Assembly: GCA_002013415.1 (NCBI GenBank)
Contig: MAEX01000014.1
Location: 1 to 64,000 of the forward strand
Direction: 5' to 3'
DNA length: 64,000 bases
DNA from: Mycobacterium sp. D16Q14
Lineage (GTDB): Bacteria; Actinomycetota; Actinomycetes; Mycobacteriales; Mycobacteriaceae
Position 1 is the first letter of the stretch. Each line of letters starts with the position of its first letter. The notes under the pieces are model-generated. The model had not been told where the DNA came from. It worked only from the letters and a program-made list of their open reading frames with translations, and made no database searches. Shown in pieces: positions 26,553-38,435 of this stretch. Position numbers and translations under genes: made by a program.

Positions 26553-27375
26553 CTTCTTCGACCTTTCCCTCACCGCCGACCTCCTCGGACGCGACTTCGT
26601 GCAGCAGGCGATCCTGGCGGCCGCGCTGCTGGGGCTGCTGGCGGGGCTCATCGGCCCGTTTGTGGTGATGCGCCAGATGTCCTTCGCGGTACACGGTTCC
26701 AGTGAACTATCGCTAACGGGTGCCGCCGCAGCGCTCTTGGCCGGCGCCAACGTCGGCACCGGCGCGTTACTCGGAAGCGTGGTTGCAGCAATACTTTTCG
26801 GCATCCTCGGACAACGCACCAAGGATCGCGACTCGGCGATCGGTGTCGTCATGGCCTTCGGGCTGGGCCTGGCGGTGCTGTTCATCCACATGTATCCGGG
26901 GCGCACCGGCACCAATTTCGCGCTCCTCACCGGGCAGATCGTCGGCGTCGGATACAGCGGGCTGCTGATGCTCGTCGTGGTGAGCATCCTGGTGGGCGCG
27001 GTACTGGCGGTCACCTATCGGCCGATGCTGTTCGCCACGGTCGACCCCGACGTCGCCGAGGCGCGCGGAGTCCCCGTGCGTGCCTTGGGGATTGTGTTCG
27101 CTGCCCTGGTCGGCCTCACCGCGGCGCAGGGTGTGCAAATCGTCGGCGCGCTGCTGGTGATGTCACTGCTCATCACGCCTGCGGCGGCCGCCGCTCGCAT
27201 CACCTCATCCCCGGCGCGCGCCATCGGGTTGTCCATTGTCTTCGCCGAGATCGCTGCCATCGGTGGAATCGTGCTGTCCTTGGCACCGGGCGTACCGATC
27301 TCGGTCTTTGTCACCATGATCGCAGTGTCCATCTATCTGCTCTGCCGTCTCATCGGGCGGTATCGGCACGCCTGA
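26545..27375 (+). CDS. znuB: Zinc ABC transporter permease
   Basis: A 276-aa ABC-3 family permease with about eight hydrophobic segments and the family-typical RQMSFAVHGSSELSLTGAA, VGALLVMSLLITPAAAAAR and a C-terminal membrane helix. The ATG at 26545 has GCGGAG upstream; a GTG at 26530 is possible. It completes the Zur-box-controlled importer. Confidence 0.93.
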   Translation: MNNFFDLSLTADLLGRDFVQQAILAAALLGLLAGLIGPFVVMRQMSFAVHGSSELSLTGAAAALLAGANVGTGALLGSVVAAILFGILGQRTKDRDSAIGVVMAFGLGLAVLFIHMYPGRTGTNFALLTGQIVGVGYSGLLMLVVVSILVGAVLAVTYRPMLFATVDPDVAEARGVPVRALGIVFAALVGLTAAQGVQIVGALLVMSLLITPAAAAARITSSPARAIGLSIVFAEIAAIGGIVLSLAPGVPISVFVTMIAVSIYLLCRLIGRYRHA

Positions 27376-27393
27376 GCGAGCTAGGCTCGCACG

Positions 27394-28116
27394 ATGGACC
27401 GCATCGACCTGAACGCCGACCTCGGTGAAGGTTTCGGAGCCTGGCGCCTCGGCGATGACGAGGCGATGCTGGACGTGATCACCAGCGCCAACCTCGCCTG
27501 CGGTTTCCACGCGGGCGATCCTGCGACATTGCTTCACACGTGTCGCGCCGCTGCCGCACGCGGGATCCGGATCGGCGCACAGGTGGGCTACCGCGACCTC
27601 GCCGGATTCGGTCGCCGGTTCGTCGATATCGCTGCCGATGACCTGTATGCCGACGTGGTGTACCAGATCGGCGCACTGGACGCATTGGCCCGGACCGCGG
27701 GATCGTCGGTGACCTATGTGAAACCGCATGGCGCGCTGTATAACGCGATCATCCACCACAAGGCGCAGGCGGACGCGGTCGCGCGTGCGGCGCGGGATGT
27801 CCGTGCCGATCTCCCCGTGTTGACGCTGCCGCATGGCGCATTCGGGGACCGCGCACGCGCATTGGGGCTGCGCGTAGTGACCGAGGCCTTCGCCGACCGC
27901 GCCTACCGCGACGACGGCACCCTGGTGCCACGTGGTGAGCCGGGTGCGGTGCTGCATGATCCCGCCGCGGTCGCCGCACGGATCCCCGCACTCAGCCGCA
28001 CAGCCGAATCGATTTGTGTGCACGGCGATTCACCGGATGCGGTGACGATCGCGCGGGCTGTCCGCGCGGCGCTGACCGCCAACGGAATCGAGCTGGCCTC
28101 GTTCGTGCAGGCCTGA
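27394..28116 (+). CDS. pxpA: 5-oxoprolinase subunit PxpA (LamB/YcsF family)
   Basis: A 240-aa LamB/YcsF protein with the diagnostic start [51 protein letters not shown] and a terminal HGDSPDAV. PxpA works with PxpB and PxpC in ATP-dependent opening of 5-oxoproline to glutamate. Neither PxpB nor PxpC is next to it here. It is 18 bp after znuB, so possibly read through from the zinc operon. Confidence 0.92.
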   Translation: MDRIDLNADLGEGFGAWRLGDDEAMLDVITSANLACGFHAGDPATLLHTCRAAAARGIRIGAQVGYRDLAGFGRRFVDIAADDLYADVVYQIGALDALARTAGSSVTYVKPHGALYNAIIHHKAQADAVARAARDVRADLPVLTLPHGAFGDRARALGLRVVTEAFADRAYRDDGTLVPRGEPGAVLHDPAAVAARIPALSRTAESICVHGDSPDAVTIARAVRAALTANGIELASFVQA

Positions 28117-28168
28117 CGGCGAAACCGCCGCTGAAATGGGCCTCCAGCGCGATTATGAGATCATTCGC

Positions 28169-29167
28169 CTAGCGCTGATAGGCCGGTGGCAGCGGCAGAC
28201 CCTTCTCGGCCACGACCTTCCGTAAGACCGTCGGGTAGTCGCTGATGATCCCGTCCGCGCCGGCGTCAATCTGGGCCTTCATGGTCTCGGCATCGTTGAT
28301 GGTCCAGGGAATGACCTTGAGCCCCAAACTGTGCGCCTTCTCGACAAACTTCTTGTCGGCGACCAACGCGAAACCAGGGTCACCCACCTTGCCTCCATAG
28401 GGCACCGTGTATCCGGGCGACAGAATCGTGGCACCGATCTGCTTGGCCCCGTCAATCGGATCCTTGACGACCGCGGGGTCCACCCCGCCGAGCCAGGGCG
28501 AGCCTGGGTACCACGTGGTCTCGTCCCAGAGTGCGACGAGTGGGATGCCCGGTTCGGCCCGCTTGGTCATCGGTAGCGTGCGCCAATCGAAGCTCTGAAT
28601 CTCTACTTTGTCGACCTTGCCCGTCGCGCGGATCGCGTCGAGGATGACATCGACGAACACCTGCGGCTCGGCGGATTTCTGTGGTTCCGCGGCCTCCACC
28701 TTGGTCTCGACGTTGTACCGCACGTCGGCGTGGTAGGAATCGGCGAGGGCGAAAACCTCTGGCAACAAGGCAATCCTGTCGTTCTTGACCACCTCCGCCT
28801 GCGGAAAATCCTTGAGCAGCTTGCCGCAGTCCAGCGTGCGCAGCTGATCGGAAGTCAGGTCTTTCACCAGCTTTCCCACGTAGGGGAACTGCGGGTCGCC
28901 AGGTATCACCGGGGCCGTATCGGAGCACTTTGCGGAATCGATCATCGGATCGTGCCAGACCATCGGTTTGCGGTCCTTGGAGATGACGATGTCAAGCTCG
29001 AGAGTGCTCACCCCGAGTTCAAGGGCTTTCGCGAAGGCGCGCAACGATTCTTCGGTGGTTTCTCCACGTCCACCCCGGTGCGCCTGCAGGTCAAAGGACG
29101 CCTTGTCCTTTTCTCCGCAGGATGCCAATGCCAGGGTGACGGCAAGAATGGCGGCCAAGCGCTTCAT
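28169..29167 (-). CDS. Glycerophosphodiester phosphodiesterase lipoprotein
   Basis: A 332-aa protein with a lipoprotein signal (lipobox LALASC at about residue 17) and a GDPD TIM-barrel: QAHRGGRGETTEES near the N-terminus (catalytic His-Arg), LELDIVISKDRKPMVWHDP (metal-binding Glu/Asp and second His), and the C-terminal DAGADGIISDYP. It would hydrolyse glycerophosphodiesters at the outer face of the membrane. Convergent with pxpA. A 52-bp gap separates the stop codons. Confidence 0.9.
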   Translation of the reverse strand: MKRLAAILAVTLALASCGEKDKASFDLQAHRGGRGETTEESLRAFAKALELGVSTLELDIVISKDRKPMVWHDPMIDSAKCSDTAPVIPGDPQFPYVGKLVKDLTSDQLRTLDCGKLLKDFPQAEVVKNDRIALLPEVFALADSYHADVRYNVETKVEAAEPQKSAEPQVFVDVILDAIRATGKVDKVEIQSFDWRTLPMTKRAEPGIPLVALWDETTWYPGSPWLGGVDPAVVKDPIDGAKQIGATILSPGYTVPYGGKVGDPGFALVADKKFVEKAHSLGLKVIPWTINDAETMKAQIDAGADGIISDYPTVLRKVVAEKGLPLPPAYQR

Positions 29168-29257
29168 GGCGATGAGGTTATGTCACTCTCCCCGAGAAGG
29201 CACTCGCGTACACCAAACAGCCATCTTCCGTATACAGTCGACTTATCGCGCCTGAAA

Positions 29258-30205
29258 TCAGCGACGCTGACGCGCGATCTCCGCGAGTACCACGCCCGCG
29301 GCCACCGAGGCGTTCAACGATTCGACAGGCCCCGCCATGGGGATCGACACCACGGCATCGCAGGTCTTGCGGACCAGCTGAGACAACCCCTTGCCCTCCG
29401 ACCCGACGACAACAGCGATATCGCCAGCACCGTCGAGATCGTCGAGCTCGGTGTCGCCGCCGGCATCAAGCCCGACGATGGTGATCCCCTTGTCTTGCCA
29501 ATCCTTCAGTGTGCGCGTCAGATTCGTGGCGCGGGCCACAGGAAGACGCGCCGCCGCACCCGCACTGGTACGCCAGGCGACGGCGGTCACCGACGCGCTG
29601 CGCCGCTGCGGAATGACGACGCCGTGCCCGCCGAAGGCGGCCACGGAGCGCACAATGGCGCCCAGGTTGCGCGGGTCCGAGATGTTGTCCAGCGCCACCA
29701 GAAGCGCAGGCTGCGCCTCGGCGCGGGCGCGAGCCAGCAGATCATCGGGATGCGCGTACTTGTACGGCGGCACTTGCAGCGCGAGCCCCTGGTGCAATCC
29801 GTTGGTGCTCATCCGGTCCAAGTCAGGTCGTGGCACCTCCAGGATCGCGATCCCGGCGTCGGCGGCCAGCGACACCGATTCGGTCAGCCGCTCGTCGTTA
29901 TCGGCGCCGACGGCGACGTACAGCGCGGTTGCCGGCACACCTGTACGCAGGCATTCGAGCACCGGGTTACGGCCCAGCACCATCTCGGACTCGTCGCCCT
30001 GCTTAAGCCGACGCTGTTTGGCGTCGCTGACCTTCCGCTGGACAGCGGCACGTTTGGCGGCCGGATGCTTCGTCCGTTGTTCGGCCGGCGGAGTGGCGCC
30101 CTTGCCCTCCAGTCCGCGCCGGCGCACACCGCCAGAACCGACGGTGGGCCCCTTCTTGGTACCAGGCTTACGTACTGCGCCACGGCGCTGAGAATTTCCT
30201 GCCAT
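29258..30205 (-). CDS. rlmB: TrmH/SpoU-family rRNA 2'-O-methyltransferase (RlmB-like)
   Basis: A 315-aa SPOUT methyltransferase: a basic, Lys/Arg-rich N-terminal extension of about 65 residues, a substrate-binding domain ([12 protein letters not shown]), and the knotted catalytic domain ([58 protein letters not shown]). Orthologue by synteny of Rv3579c; the probable target is 23S rRNA G2251. It starts two bases after the cysS stop. Confidence 0.92.
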   Translation of the reverse strand: MAGNSQRRGAVRKPGTKKGPTVGSGGVRRRGLEGKGATPPAEQRTKHPAAKRAAVQRKVSDAKQRRLKQGDESEMVLGRNPVLECLRTGVPATALYVAVGADNDERLTESVSLAADAGIAILEVPRPDLDRMSTNGLHQGLALQVPPYKYAHPDDLLARARAEAQPALLVALDNISDPRNLGAIVRSVAAFGGHGVVIPQRRSASVTAVAWRTSAGAAARLPVARATNLTRTLKDWQDKGITIVGLDAGGDTELDDLDGAGDIAVVVGSEGKGLSQLVRKTCDAVVSIPMAGPVESLNASVAAGVVLAEIARQRR

Positions 30206-30207
30206 TG

Positions 30208-31617
30208 CTACTCTTCGTCGCTACTCGTAAGGGACCACTGCGGGCCGTCTGCGGTGTCGGTTATCTCCAGGCCCGCGCGCTTGAGCCGATCCCGGATCTC
30301 GTCTGCGAGCGCCCAATCCTTCTCTGCCCGAGCTCTTCCGCGCCGCTCCAGCTCGGCGGTAACCAGCACGTCGACGGCGTTCAATGCGGCAGACGTCTCG
30401 TCGCGCGTCTCCCAGCGTTCATCGAGCGGATCGCAGCCAAGAATCGACATCATGGAGCGGACACTTGCCGCCGACGACAGTGCGCCCTCGTGGTCGCCGG
30501 CATCCAACGCCCGGTTACCGTCGGCGCGCGCGGAATGCACCTCTGCAAGCGCGATCGGCACCGACAGGTCGTCGTCCAGGGCTGCCGCGAAGGCGGGGGT
30601 CCAGGTACCCACTGGCACCTCGCCAACCCGAACCCGCACTCGATGCAGGAAATCTTCGATACCGCAGTAGGCCTTTACCGCGTCAGCGAGCGCGGTCTCG
30701 GAGTACTCCAGCATGGAGCGGTAGTGCGCACTGCCCAGGTAGTAGCGCAACTCGACAGCCCGAACACGTTGCAGCACAGCGGGAATGGACAGCACATTGC
30801 CCAACGACTTGCTCATCTTCTCGCCGCTCATGGTGACCCAGCCGTTATGCAGCCAGTATCGGGCGAATCCGTCGCCGGCAGCCCGGCTCTGCGCGATCTC
30901 ATTCTCGTGGTGCGGGAAGATTAAATCCATCCCACCCGCGTGAATGTCGAACTCCGGCCCCAGATATGACTCACACATCGCCACGCACTCGGTATGCCAG
31001 CCCGGGCGGCCGGGTCCCCAGGGGGTCGGCCACGACGGCTCACCGGGCTTGGCGCCCTTCCACAGGGTGAAGTCGCGCGGATCACGTTTTCCGGTCGCGA
31101 CACCCTCGCCCTGGTGCACATCGTCGATCTTGTGCCCAGACAGTTGCCCGTACTCCGGATAACTCAGAACATCGAAGTAGACGTCGCCACCACGGGCATA
31201 GGCATGCCCGGTATCAATGAGCCGCTCGATCAGCTCGATCATCTGGGTAATGTGCCCCGTCGCGCGCGGCGATACCGAAGGCGGCAGCACTCCGAGGGCG
31301 TCGTACGCCTCGTCGAAGGCGCGCTCATACGTCGCCGCCCACTCCCACCACGGCCGCCCCGCATCGGCCGCCTTATTGAGGATCTTGTCGTCGATATCGG
31401 TGACATTGCGGACGAACAGGACGTCATAGGCGCGGGCAGCGAGCCAGCGGCGCAGCACATCGAAGGCAACACCGCTGCGCACATGCCCGATATGGGGCAG
31501 ACCCTGCACAGTTGCCCCGCACAGGTAGATGGAGACGGACCCGGGATGCAGAGGCACGAAGTCACGCACGGCACCCACGCGGGTGTCGTACAGCCGAAGC
31601 GGAGCGTGACCGGTCAC
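30208..31617 (-). CDS. cysS: Cysteinyl-tRNA synthetase
   Basis: A 469-aa class I synthetase, the standard length. The HIGH motif is in [11 protein letters not shown], the KMSKS motif in [12 protein letters not shown], zinc ligands include Cys in YLCGATV and Cys in HTECVAMC with the HHENE block. It charges tRNA-Cys. In the run cysS-rlmB, it lies 11 bp after ispF on the same strand. Confidence 0.97.
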   Translation of the reverse strand: MTGHAPLRLYDTRVGAVRDFVPLHPGSVSIYLCGATVQGLPHIGHVRSGVAFDVLRRWLAARAYDVLFVRNVTDIDDKILNKAADAGRPWWEWAATYERAFDEAYDALGVLPPSVSPRATGHITQMIELIERLIDTGHAYARGGDVYFDVLSYPEYGQLSGHKIDDVHQGEGVATGKRDPRDFTLWKGAKPGEPSWPTPWGPGRPGWHTECVAMCESYLGPEFDIHAGGMDLIFPHHENEIAQSRAAGDGFARYWLHNGWVTMSGEKMSKSLGNVLSIPAVLQRVRAVELRYYLGSAHYRSMLEYSETALADAVKAYCGIEDFLHRVRVRVGEVPVGTWTPAFAAALDDDLSVPIALAEVHSARADGNRALDAGDHEGALSSAASVRSMMSILGCDPLDERWETRDETSAALNAVDVLVTAELERRGRARAEKDWALADEIRDRLKRAGLEITDTADGPQWSLTSSDEE

Positions 31618-31628
31618 GACCAGCGAGC

Positions 31629-32101
31629 TTACAGCGCTGTGACGAGCGCCGTTGCCACCGCGGCCAAGCCTTCTCCGCGTCCAGTCAGCCCCAACCCGTC
31701 GGTCGTGGTCGCTGACACCGAGACCGGAGCCCCGAGAAGGCCAGACAGTAGCTCCTGCGCCTCCACCCGGCGGGGTCCGATCTTCGGCCGATTCCCGATC
31801 ACCTGAACCGCGGCATTACCGATCCGGAAACCGCTGTTGTGCAGCAGCGCCCGGACGTGGGTCAGCATCTTCGCGCCGCTGACACCCGACCACTCGGGCT
31901 GACCGGTACCGAATACCGCGCCCACATCCCCAAGCCCTGCTGCTGAGAGCAGGGCATCGCACAGGGCGTGCGCGGCAACGTCACCGTCTGAATGTCCCTC
32001 GCAACCGTCGGCATCCGCGAAGAGCAGCCCGAGTAGCCAGCATTGCTTGCCCTCCTCTATCGGGTGCACATCGGTGCCGATGCCTACCCGGGGCAATGCG
32101 G

Positions 32102-32105
<4 letters not shown>
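31629..32105 (-). CDS. ispF: 2-C-methyl-D-erythritol 2,4-cyclodiphosphate synthase IspF
   Basis: A 158-aa IspF with the metal-site GTDVHP at the N-terminus, [17 protein letters not shown], and the C-terminal [14 protein letters not shown]. It forms MEcPP in the MEP isoprenoid pathway. Its ATG overlaps the ispD stop (ATGA), so ispD and ispF are translationally coupled, as in many actinobacteria. Confidence 0.97.
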
Positions 32106-33626
<1,521 letters not shown>

Positions 33627-34331
33627 ATGCCTGTGTTTCGCACTCGGTCCCAGCGCAGCATCGCGCGCGTGACGACACTTCTCGGCGCCGCCGTTCTCGC
33701 GACCGCCCTCACCGGCTGCGGTGCGGGGCAGATCTCGCAGACAGCGAACCAGTCGTCGGCGATCAACGGCGGCAGTGCCAACCTCGGCAAGCTCGCTTTG
33801 CGCAATATCCACCTCGTCGGGAGCCCGGACCCGGTGAAGCAGCGTGCGGGACAGAAGGCCGAGCTGGTTCTGGTCATCACGAATGAATCCGCCGATGTCA
33901 ACGACAAGCTCACCTCTGTTTCCTCTCCCGACGACATCGGCAAGGTGACACTGAGCGGCGACAGCGACATTCCGGCCACCGGCCGCCTGTTCGTCGGAGC
34001 CGCCGAAGGCCAAGAGCCCGCCGCCGAGGCCGCCGGCCCAGAAGCAGCCAACGGTGAGCATGGCGCCGCCCCGTCCGCTGAGCCCGGAGCCACGACCACA
34101 GAGGTCAAGGCGCCAGAACCCAAGCCACTGGCCTCGTCTGATCCGACCATCAAGCACGGCAAGGCGCAGCTGCAGCTGACGAAGGATCTGGCGGACGGCC
34201 TCACCTACCGATTCACCTTCACCTTCGAGAAGGCCGGAGAGGTCACCGTCGCGGTGCCCATCGACGCCGGACCGAGTGCACCTCGCCAGCACACCGCCAA
34301 CGAGGGCGGACACGAGGGCGGCGGACACTAA
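33627..34331 (+). CDS. lpqE: Lipoprotein LpqE
   Basis: A 234-aa lipoprotein (lipobox ALTGC, about residue 31) in the Rv3584 position. The mature region is a single immunoglobulin-like beta domain interrupted by an Ala/Pro/Glu-rich stretch (about residues 128-175), ending in a His/Gly tail (EGGHEGGGH) that could bind metal. Orthologue of M. tuberculosis lpqE by position and form; function unknown. A strong terminator follows 12 bp after the stop. Confidence 0.88.
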   Translation: MPVFRTRSQRSIARVTTLLGAAVLATALTGCGAGQISQTANQSSAINGGSANLGKLALRNIHLVGSPDPVKQRAGQKAELVLVITNESADVNDKLTSVSSPDDIGKVTLSGDSDIPATGRLFVGAAEGQEPAAEAAGPEAANGEHGAAPSAEPGATTTEVKAPEPKPLASSDPTIKHGKAQLQLTKDLADGLTYRFTFTFEKAGEVTVAVPIDAGPSAPRQHTANEGGHEGGGH

Positions 34332-34342
34332 CACAGTCGCGT

Positions 34343-34391
34343 AGCGAGGGCCCGGAACGGCGATCTGCCGTCTCGGGCCCTCGCTTTTTTC
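34343..34391 (+). terminator. Intrinsic terminator after lpqE
   Basis: AGCGAGGGCCCG (34343-34354) pairs with CGGGCCCTCGCT (34374-34385), a 12-bp perfect stem with an inner ACGGC/GCCGT extension. Six T follow (34385-34390). Confidence 0.93.
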
Positions 34392-34407
34392 GTGCTAGCT
34401 TGCGCCC

Positions 34408-34863
34408 ATGAAACGGCTCGTCACCTGCGCCGCGGTACTAGCCATGATGGGTGCGGTGCTGACCGCGCCCGCCGCACACGCGGCACCCAAAACGGTCACC
34501 TACAGAGTGTGGGCGGAGTACGGCCCGCTGCTTGCGGCAACCATCGGCTACAACGAGGCAGACGGGTCCCGGCACGGCGCGATGAATCCGCAGTTGCCGT
34601 GGGGGAAGGACGTCGCGTGGACCGATGACACCAAGCACCCCCTCATCAATGTCACCGGATACAACACCGGCGATGGCCCCCGGATCTTCTGTCAGATCCT
34701 CATCGACGGCCAGGTAGTCGACGAGGACGACCGCGTGGAACTAGCCACCTGCAGCTATGCCACCGACGGCCTACCCCGCGAGCACTGCATGCGCGGCAAT
34801 TCCGGCTCCATTGTCGGCATCTTGACCAAGGTGGATGGCGACCCGTGCAGTCGCGCTCAGTAA
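34408..34863 (+). CDS. Secreted MmpS-like protein, copy 1
   Basis: A 151-aa protein with a cleavable signal peptide (MKRLVTCAAVLAMMG..., AHA cleavage near residue 26). The mature part follows the MmpS beta-sandwich pattern: VTYRVWAEYGP, ATIGYNEADG, LPWGKDVAW, INVTGY, FCQILIDGQVVDED. True MmpS proteins are membrane-anchored periplasmic adaptors of MmpL transporters; this one lacks the anchor and has no mmpL beside it. The C-terminal tail has extra cysteines (about residues 112-148). A paralogue follows 81 bp downstream. Confidence 0.82.
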   Translation: MKRLVTCAAVLAMMGAVLTAPAAHAAPKTVTYRVWAEYGPLLAATIGYNEADGSRHGAMNPQLPWGKDVAWTDDTKHPLINVTGYNTGDGPRIFCQILIDGQVVDEDDRVELATCSYATDGLPREHCMRGNSGSIVGILTKVDGDPCSRAQ

Positions 34864-34944
34864 CGCAGCGCTGTGACGATTCGGCCCATCGGGCAGTCGT
34901 CGCCGTGATAGCTTCCGGCCCAAAGCCAGAACCGGGAGGACACC

Positions 34945-35310
34945 GTGAAGCGAACGTTGGCAGCGGCAACTGCAGCGACTGCGATTATTGGTCTGGTCCT
35001 TCCTGGAACGGCGCAGGCCGCACCCCCTAAGGTGACCTATCTGGTGTGGGCTGCCGGCAAGACACCGGAGGCCGGCACCATCAGCTACGGCGACTACTCC
35101 GGGCTGCCGCAGGCCGTCAGCGGCGTCAAGTTGCCATGGTCGGTCACGGTGGCTTGGCCGTACAAGGACACCGTCAAGCAGGTGACGGCAATCTGGGGCA
35201 CGGGCCATATCCATTGTCGGATTCTGGTGGACGGGCAGACCCTCCTGTCCAACGACGGCGAGAAGACCGTGAATTGTCAGGACCGCATCGTCCCGCTGCC
35301 CCCTGACTGA
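34945..35310 (+). CDS. Secreted MmpS-like protein, copy 2
   Basis: A 121-aa paralogue of the preceding gene, starting at a GTG with GGGAGGA upstream. Signal peptide with cleavage at AQA, then VTYLVWAAGK, GTISYGDYSG, KLPWSVTVAW, HCRILVDGQTLLSNDGEKTVNC. The same MmpS-like pattern without a membrane anchor. The conserved Cys pair (HCRI ... VNC) suggests a disulfide. Sits 50 bp before radA. Confidence 0.82.
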   Translation: MKRTLAAATAATAIIGLVLPGTAQAAPPKVTYLVWAAGKTPEAGTISYGDYSGLPQAVSGVKLPWSVTVAWPYKDTVKQVTAIWGTGHIHCRILVDGQTLLSNDGEKTVNCQDRIVPLPPD

Positions 35311-35360
35311 AACCGCGGATGTCCTGGCTCGGTGTCATACCCGGCCGCTAACGTCGCGGT

Positions 35361-36794
35361 GTGGCCAAACCCCGCGCGCAGTATCGCTGTTCGGAATGCC
35401 AGCACACCACCGCCAAATGGGTGGGCCGCTGTCCTGACTGCGGAACCTGGGGCAGCGTCAGTGAAACCGCCGTGCTGTCCTCGATCGGCGGGCTGGGCGC
35501 CGTACGCGCGGTGGCCCCGGCGACCGCGGCGGTACCGATCACCAGTATTGCGACCGACGACACCCAGCATCGGCCGACCGGCGTTTCCGAACTCGACAGA
35601 GTGCTCGGCGGCGGTGTCATCACCGGCTCGGTGAACCTGCTGGCCGGCGAGCCCGGAGTGGGGAAGTCGACGCTACTGCTGAAGGTTGTCCACCAGTGGG
35701 CGGTCTCGGGCGGACGAGCCCTGTACATCAGCGGCGAGGAGTCAGCGGCGCAGGTCCGGTTACGGGCCGAACGCACCGGCTGCGTACACGACGAGGTATA
35801 TCTGGCGGCAGAATCCGATCTGCACAGCGTGTTGGGCCACATCGATGCCGTTAAACCCACTCTGGCAGTGATCGATTCGGTGCAGACCATGTCGACCACC
35901 GATGCCGACGGCGTGACCGGTGGCGTCACGCAGGTGCGCGCGGTGACCACGGCACTGACCATGGCCGCAAAGTCGTCGGGTGTAGCGATGGTGCTGGTTG
36001 GTCACGTCACCAAGGACGGCGCCATCGCGGGCCCGCGGTCCCTGGAACACCTGGTCGATGTGGTGTTGCACTTCGAAGGCGATAAGCACTCGGCGCTGCG
36101 GATGGTGCGCGGGATCAAGAATCGATTCGGTGCCGCCGACGAGGTTGGATGTTTTGAGCTGCGCGACAAGGGAATCGAGTGTGTCACCGACCCGTCCGGG
36201 CTGTTCCTGGAACATCGCGAGAACGCCGCGGCGGGCACCGCGGTGACGGTCACCCTCGATGGCAAGCGCCCGCTACTCGGCGAGGTGCAGTCCCTCGTCA
36301 CCACATCGACCAACCCCTCACCGCGGCGCGCGGTCAGCGGACTCGATCACGCACGCTCGGCGATGGTGACCGCCGTGCTCGAGCGTCACGGACGAATTCC
36401 CTTGGGCAACAATGATATTTACATGGCTACGGTGGGCGGGATGCGTATGACCGACCCTTCGGCGGATTTGGCCATCCTGATGGCAGTGGCCTCTGCATAC
36501 ACCGATATTGCCCTACCAGCCAACATGGTGTTCATCGGCGAGGTCGGGCTGGCGGGAGATATCCGGCGCACCGCCGCCGTGGGTCGGCGCATCGCCGAGG
36601 CGGCGCGCCTCGGATACACCCACGCGGTGATTCCCCCCGAGGGCGATGACCTCCATCCCGCCGGAATGCATCTGCTGCGTTGCCCCACGGTGGGCAGGGC
36701 CCTCGAGGTGCTCTCCGAAGCCCGCCGAATCGAACCGGAGAAGCGCCCGAGCCTGCGCCTGGCGCGGAGCCGCACCGACGGTGCTACGGACTGA
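35361..36794 (+). CDS. radA: DNA repair protein RadA
   Basis: A 477-aa RadA/Sms: N-terminal zinc finger [18 protein letters not shown], RecA-like core with Walker [10 protein letters not shown], the RadA signature [11 protein letters not shown], and the C-terminal LonC-like protease fold ([28 protein letters not shown]). It acts in branch migration during recombination. GTG start at 35361. Its stop overlaps the convergent thioesterase stop by 11 bp; disA follows, as in M. tuberculosis, with the thioesterase inserted between. Confidence 0.96.
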   Translation: MAKPRAQYRCSECQHTTAKWVGRCPDCGTWGSVSETAVLSSIGGLGAVRAVAPATAAVPITSIATDDTQHRPTGVSELDRVLGGGVITGSVNLLAGEPGVGKSTLLLKVVHQWAVSGGRALYISGEESAAQVRLRAERTGCVHDEVYLAAESDLHSVLGHIDAVKPTLAVIDSVQTMSTTDADGVTGGVTQVRAVTTALTMAAKSSGVAMVLVGHVTKDGAIAGPRSLEHLVDVVLHFEGDKHSALRMVRGIKNRFGAADEVGCFELRDKGIECVTDPSGLFLEHRENAAAGTAVTVTLDGKRPLLGEVQSLVTTSTNPSPRRAVSGLDHARSAMVTAVLERHGRIPLGNNDIYMATVGGMRMTDPSADLAILMAVASAYTDIALPANMVFIGEVGLAGDIRRTAAVGRRIAEAARLGYTHAVIPPEGDDLHPAGMHLLRCPTVGRALEVLSEARRIEPEKRPSLRLARSRTDGATD

Positions 36795-37299
36795 TACCAA
36801 GCGCGCGCGAAGCGCCATCTCCGTAGTGCGCGTCCGGGTCGATGATCACGAAGATGCCCTGCGAACTAGCCACCACATCACCGTCGATGCGCGCGCTCGC
36901 CGTCGTGTACAGCTTGCGTCCGGATCGGCCCTCCACAGCGGAGGCCAGGTCCACCGTCGCCCCAACGGGAATCGGCCTGCGATAGTCGATCTCCAAATGC
37001 GCTGTGACAGCGATCAACTGCGTCACGATGCCCAAAACGCCCTGTAGCTCATCGAAAATGGCCGCCATGACGCCGCCATGGATGACGCCGGGTCCACCCT
37101 CCAGCTCAGAGAGCACCTCGAACTGCCCCGTGACGCTGGCGCCCTCGCCGGCGTAGAATTGTGTCCCCCACAGGTCCTCCTCGGGCCCCGGGTGGCTAAA
37201 CCTGCGGGGCCAACCCGGCTTCAGCACCGCACCTGGAGCGGGAGCTTCTGGGCCGCGACTAACCGCCTCTAGCCCCTCGGGCAACGTCCACGTCGACAT
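36784..37299 (-). CDS. PaaI/hotdog-family thioesterase
   Basis: A 171-aa hotdog-fold protein from the ATG at 37299 ([13 protein letters not shown]...). The central [23 protein letters not shown] is the family's active-site loop (His-Gly-Gly and downstream acidic residue), followed by [14 protein letters not shown] and [23 protein letters not shown]. It probably hydrolyses acyl-CoA thioesters; substrate unknown. It lies between radA and disA on the opposite strand, a placement I do not recall in M. tuberculosis. Confidence 0.85.
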   Translation of the reverse strand: MSTWTLPEGLEAVSRGPEAPAPGAVLKPGWPRRFSHPGPEEDLWGTQFYAGEGASVTGQFEVLSELEGGPGVIHGGVMAAIFDELQGVLGIVTQLIAVTAHLEIDYRRPIPVGATVDLASAVEGRSGRKLYTTASARIDGDVVASSQGIFVIIDPDAHYGDGASRALGISP

Positions 37300-37349
37300 G
37301 ACCACGTAATCTAACTGCGGCGAACCGAGCCTGGAGAGGGAGGGGCGCG

Positions 37350-38435
37350 ATGGACAACGCGGAAGCCAACGCAAGGATGCGGGAGACTCTGGCCCGGTTG
37401 GCGCCGGGCACACCCCTGCGCGACGGGTTGGAACGCATTCTTCGTGGTCGCACCGGGGCGCTGATTGTTCTCGGCTACGACGACAAGGTAGAGAGCATCT
37501 GCGACGGCGGCTTCTCGCTTGACGTCGCCTTCGCCCCCACCCGCCTTCGCGAGCTGTCCAAGATGGATGGCGCCGTGGTGCTGGACACGGACGGATCGCG
37601 CATCGTGCGCGCCAATGTGCAATTGGTGCCCGACCCGTCCATTCCGACCGACGAGTCCGGCACCCGGCATCGCTCCGCGGAGCGCACCGCCATCCAGACG
37701 GATTACCCCGTTGTGTCCGTGAGTCATTCGATGAGCATCGTGAGTGTGTACACCGCTGGTATCCGGCACGTGGTCATGGATTCGGCGACAGTCATGTCGC
37801 GAGTCAACCAAGCGGTATCCACCCTGGAGCGCTACAAAACACGACTGGACGAGGTGACCTCGTCGCTGTCCACCGCGGAGATCGAGGACTTCGTGACTCT
37901 GCGTGACGTCATGACGGTGGCGCAGCGCCTGGAGCTGGTGCGCCGGATCAGTCAGGACATCGAGCTCGACGTCATCGAGCTGGGCACCGACGGACGGCAG
38001 CTCAAACTGCAGATCGGCGAGCTGGTCGGCGATAACGACACCGAACGCGAGCTGCTGGTCCGGGACTATCACGCCAACCCCGAGCCACCGACGCAAGCGC
38101 AGATCGCCTCAACTCTCGAGGATCTGGACGCGCTCTCGGACACCGATCTGCTGGATCTGACGGTGCTGTCGCGGACATTCGGATACCCCTCCACCGTCGA
38201 AGCCCAGGACACCGCGATGAGCTCTCGCGGCTACCGGGTCATGACGCACATCCCCCGGCTGCAGTTCGCACATATCGACAGGCTCGTCAGAGCCTTCGGA
38301 TCCCTACAGGGGCTCCTGGCCGCCAGCGCGACAGACCTGCAGTCGGTGGAAGGTATCGGGGCCATGTGGGCCCGGCATATCAGGGAGGGCCTGTCGCGTC
38401 TCGCCGAGTCGACTCTTACCGAGCAGACCGGCTAG
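37350..38435 (+). CDS. disA: Diadenylate cyclase DisA
   Basis: A 361-aa DisA with the N-terminal DAC domain (IVLGYDD..., [34 protein letters not shown] with the DGA and RHR catalytic motifs), a helical linker, and a C-terminal HhH DNA-binding domain ([23 protein letters not shown]). It makes c-di-AMP from two ATP and scans DNA. Starts 50 bp from the divergent thioesterase. Confidence 0.97.
   Translation: MDNAEANARMRETLARLAPGTPLRDGLERILRGRTGALIVLGYDDKVESICDGGFSLDVAFAPTRLRELSKMDGAVVLDTDGSRIVRANVQLVPDPSIPTDESGTRHRSAERTAIQTDYPVVSVSHSMSIVSVYTAGIRHVVMDSATVMSRVNQAVSTLERYKTRLDEVTSSLSTAEIEDFVTLRDVMTVAQRLELVRRISQDIELDVIELGTDGRQLKLQIGELVGDNDTERELLVRDYHANPEPPTQAQIASTLEDLDALSDTDLLDLTVLSRTFGYPSTVEAQDTAMSSRGYRVMTHIPRLQFAHIDRLVRAFGSLQGLLAASATDLQSVEGIGAMWARHIREGLSRLAESTLTEQTG

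Noticed and set aside
28730-30670. A 646-aa plus-strand open frame
   Set aside because: It is antisense to rlmB, cysS and the GDPD gene, all of which have clear motifs; its sequence is low-complexity antisense of high-GC codons.
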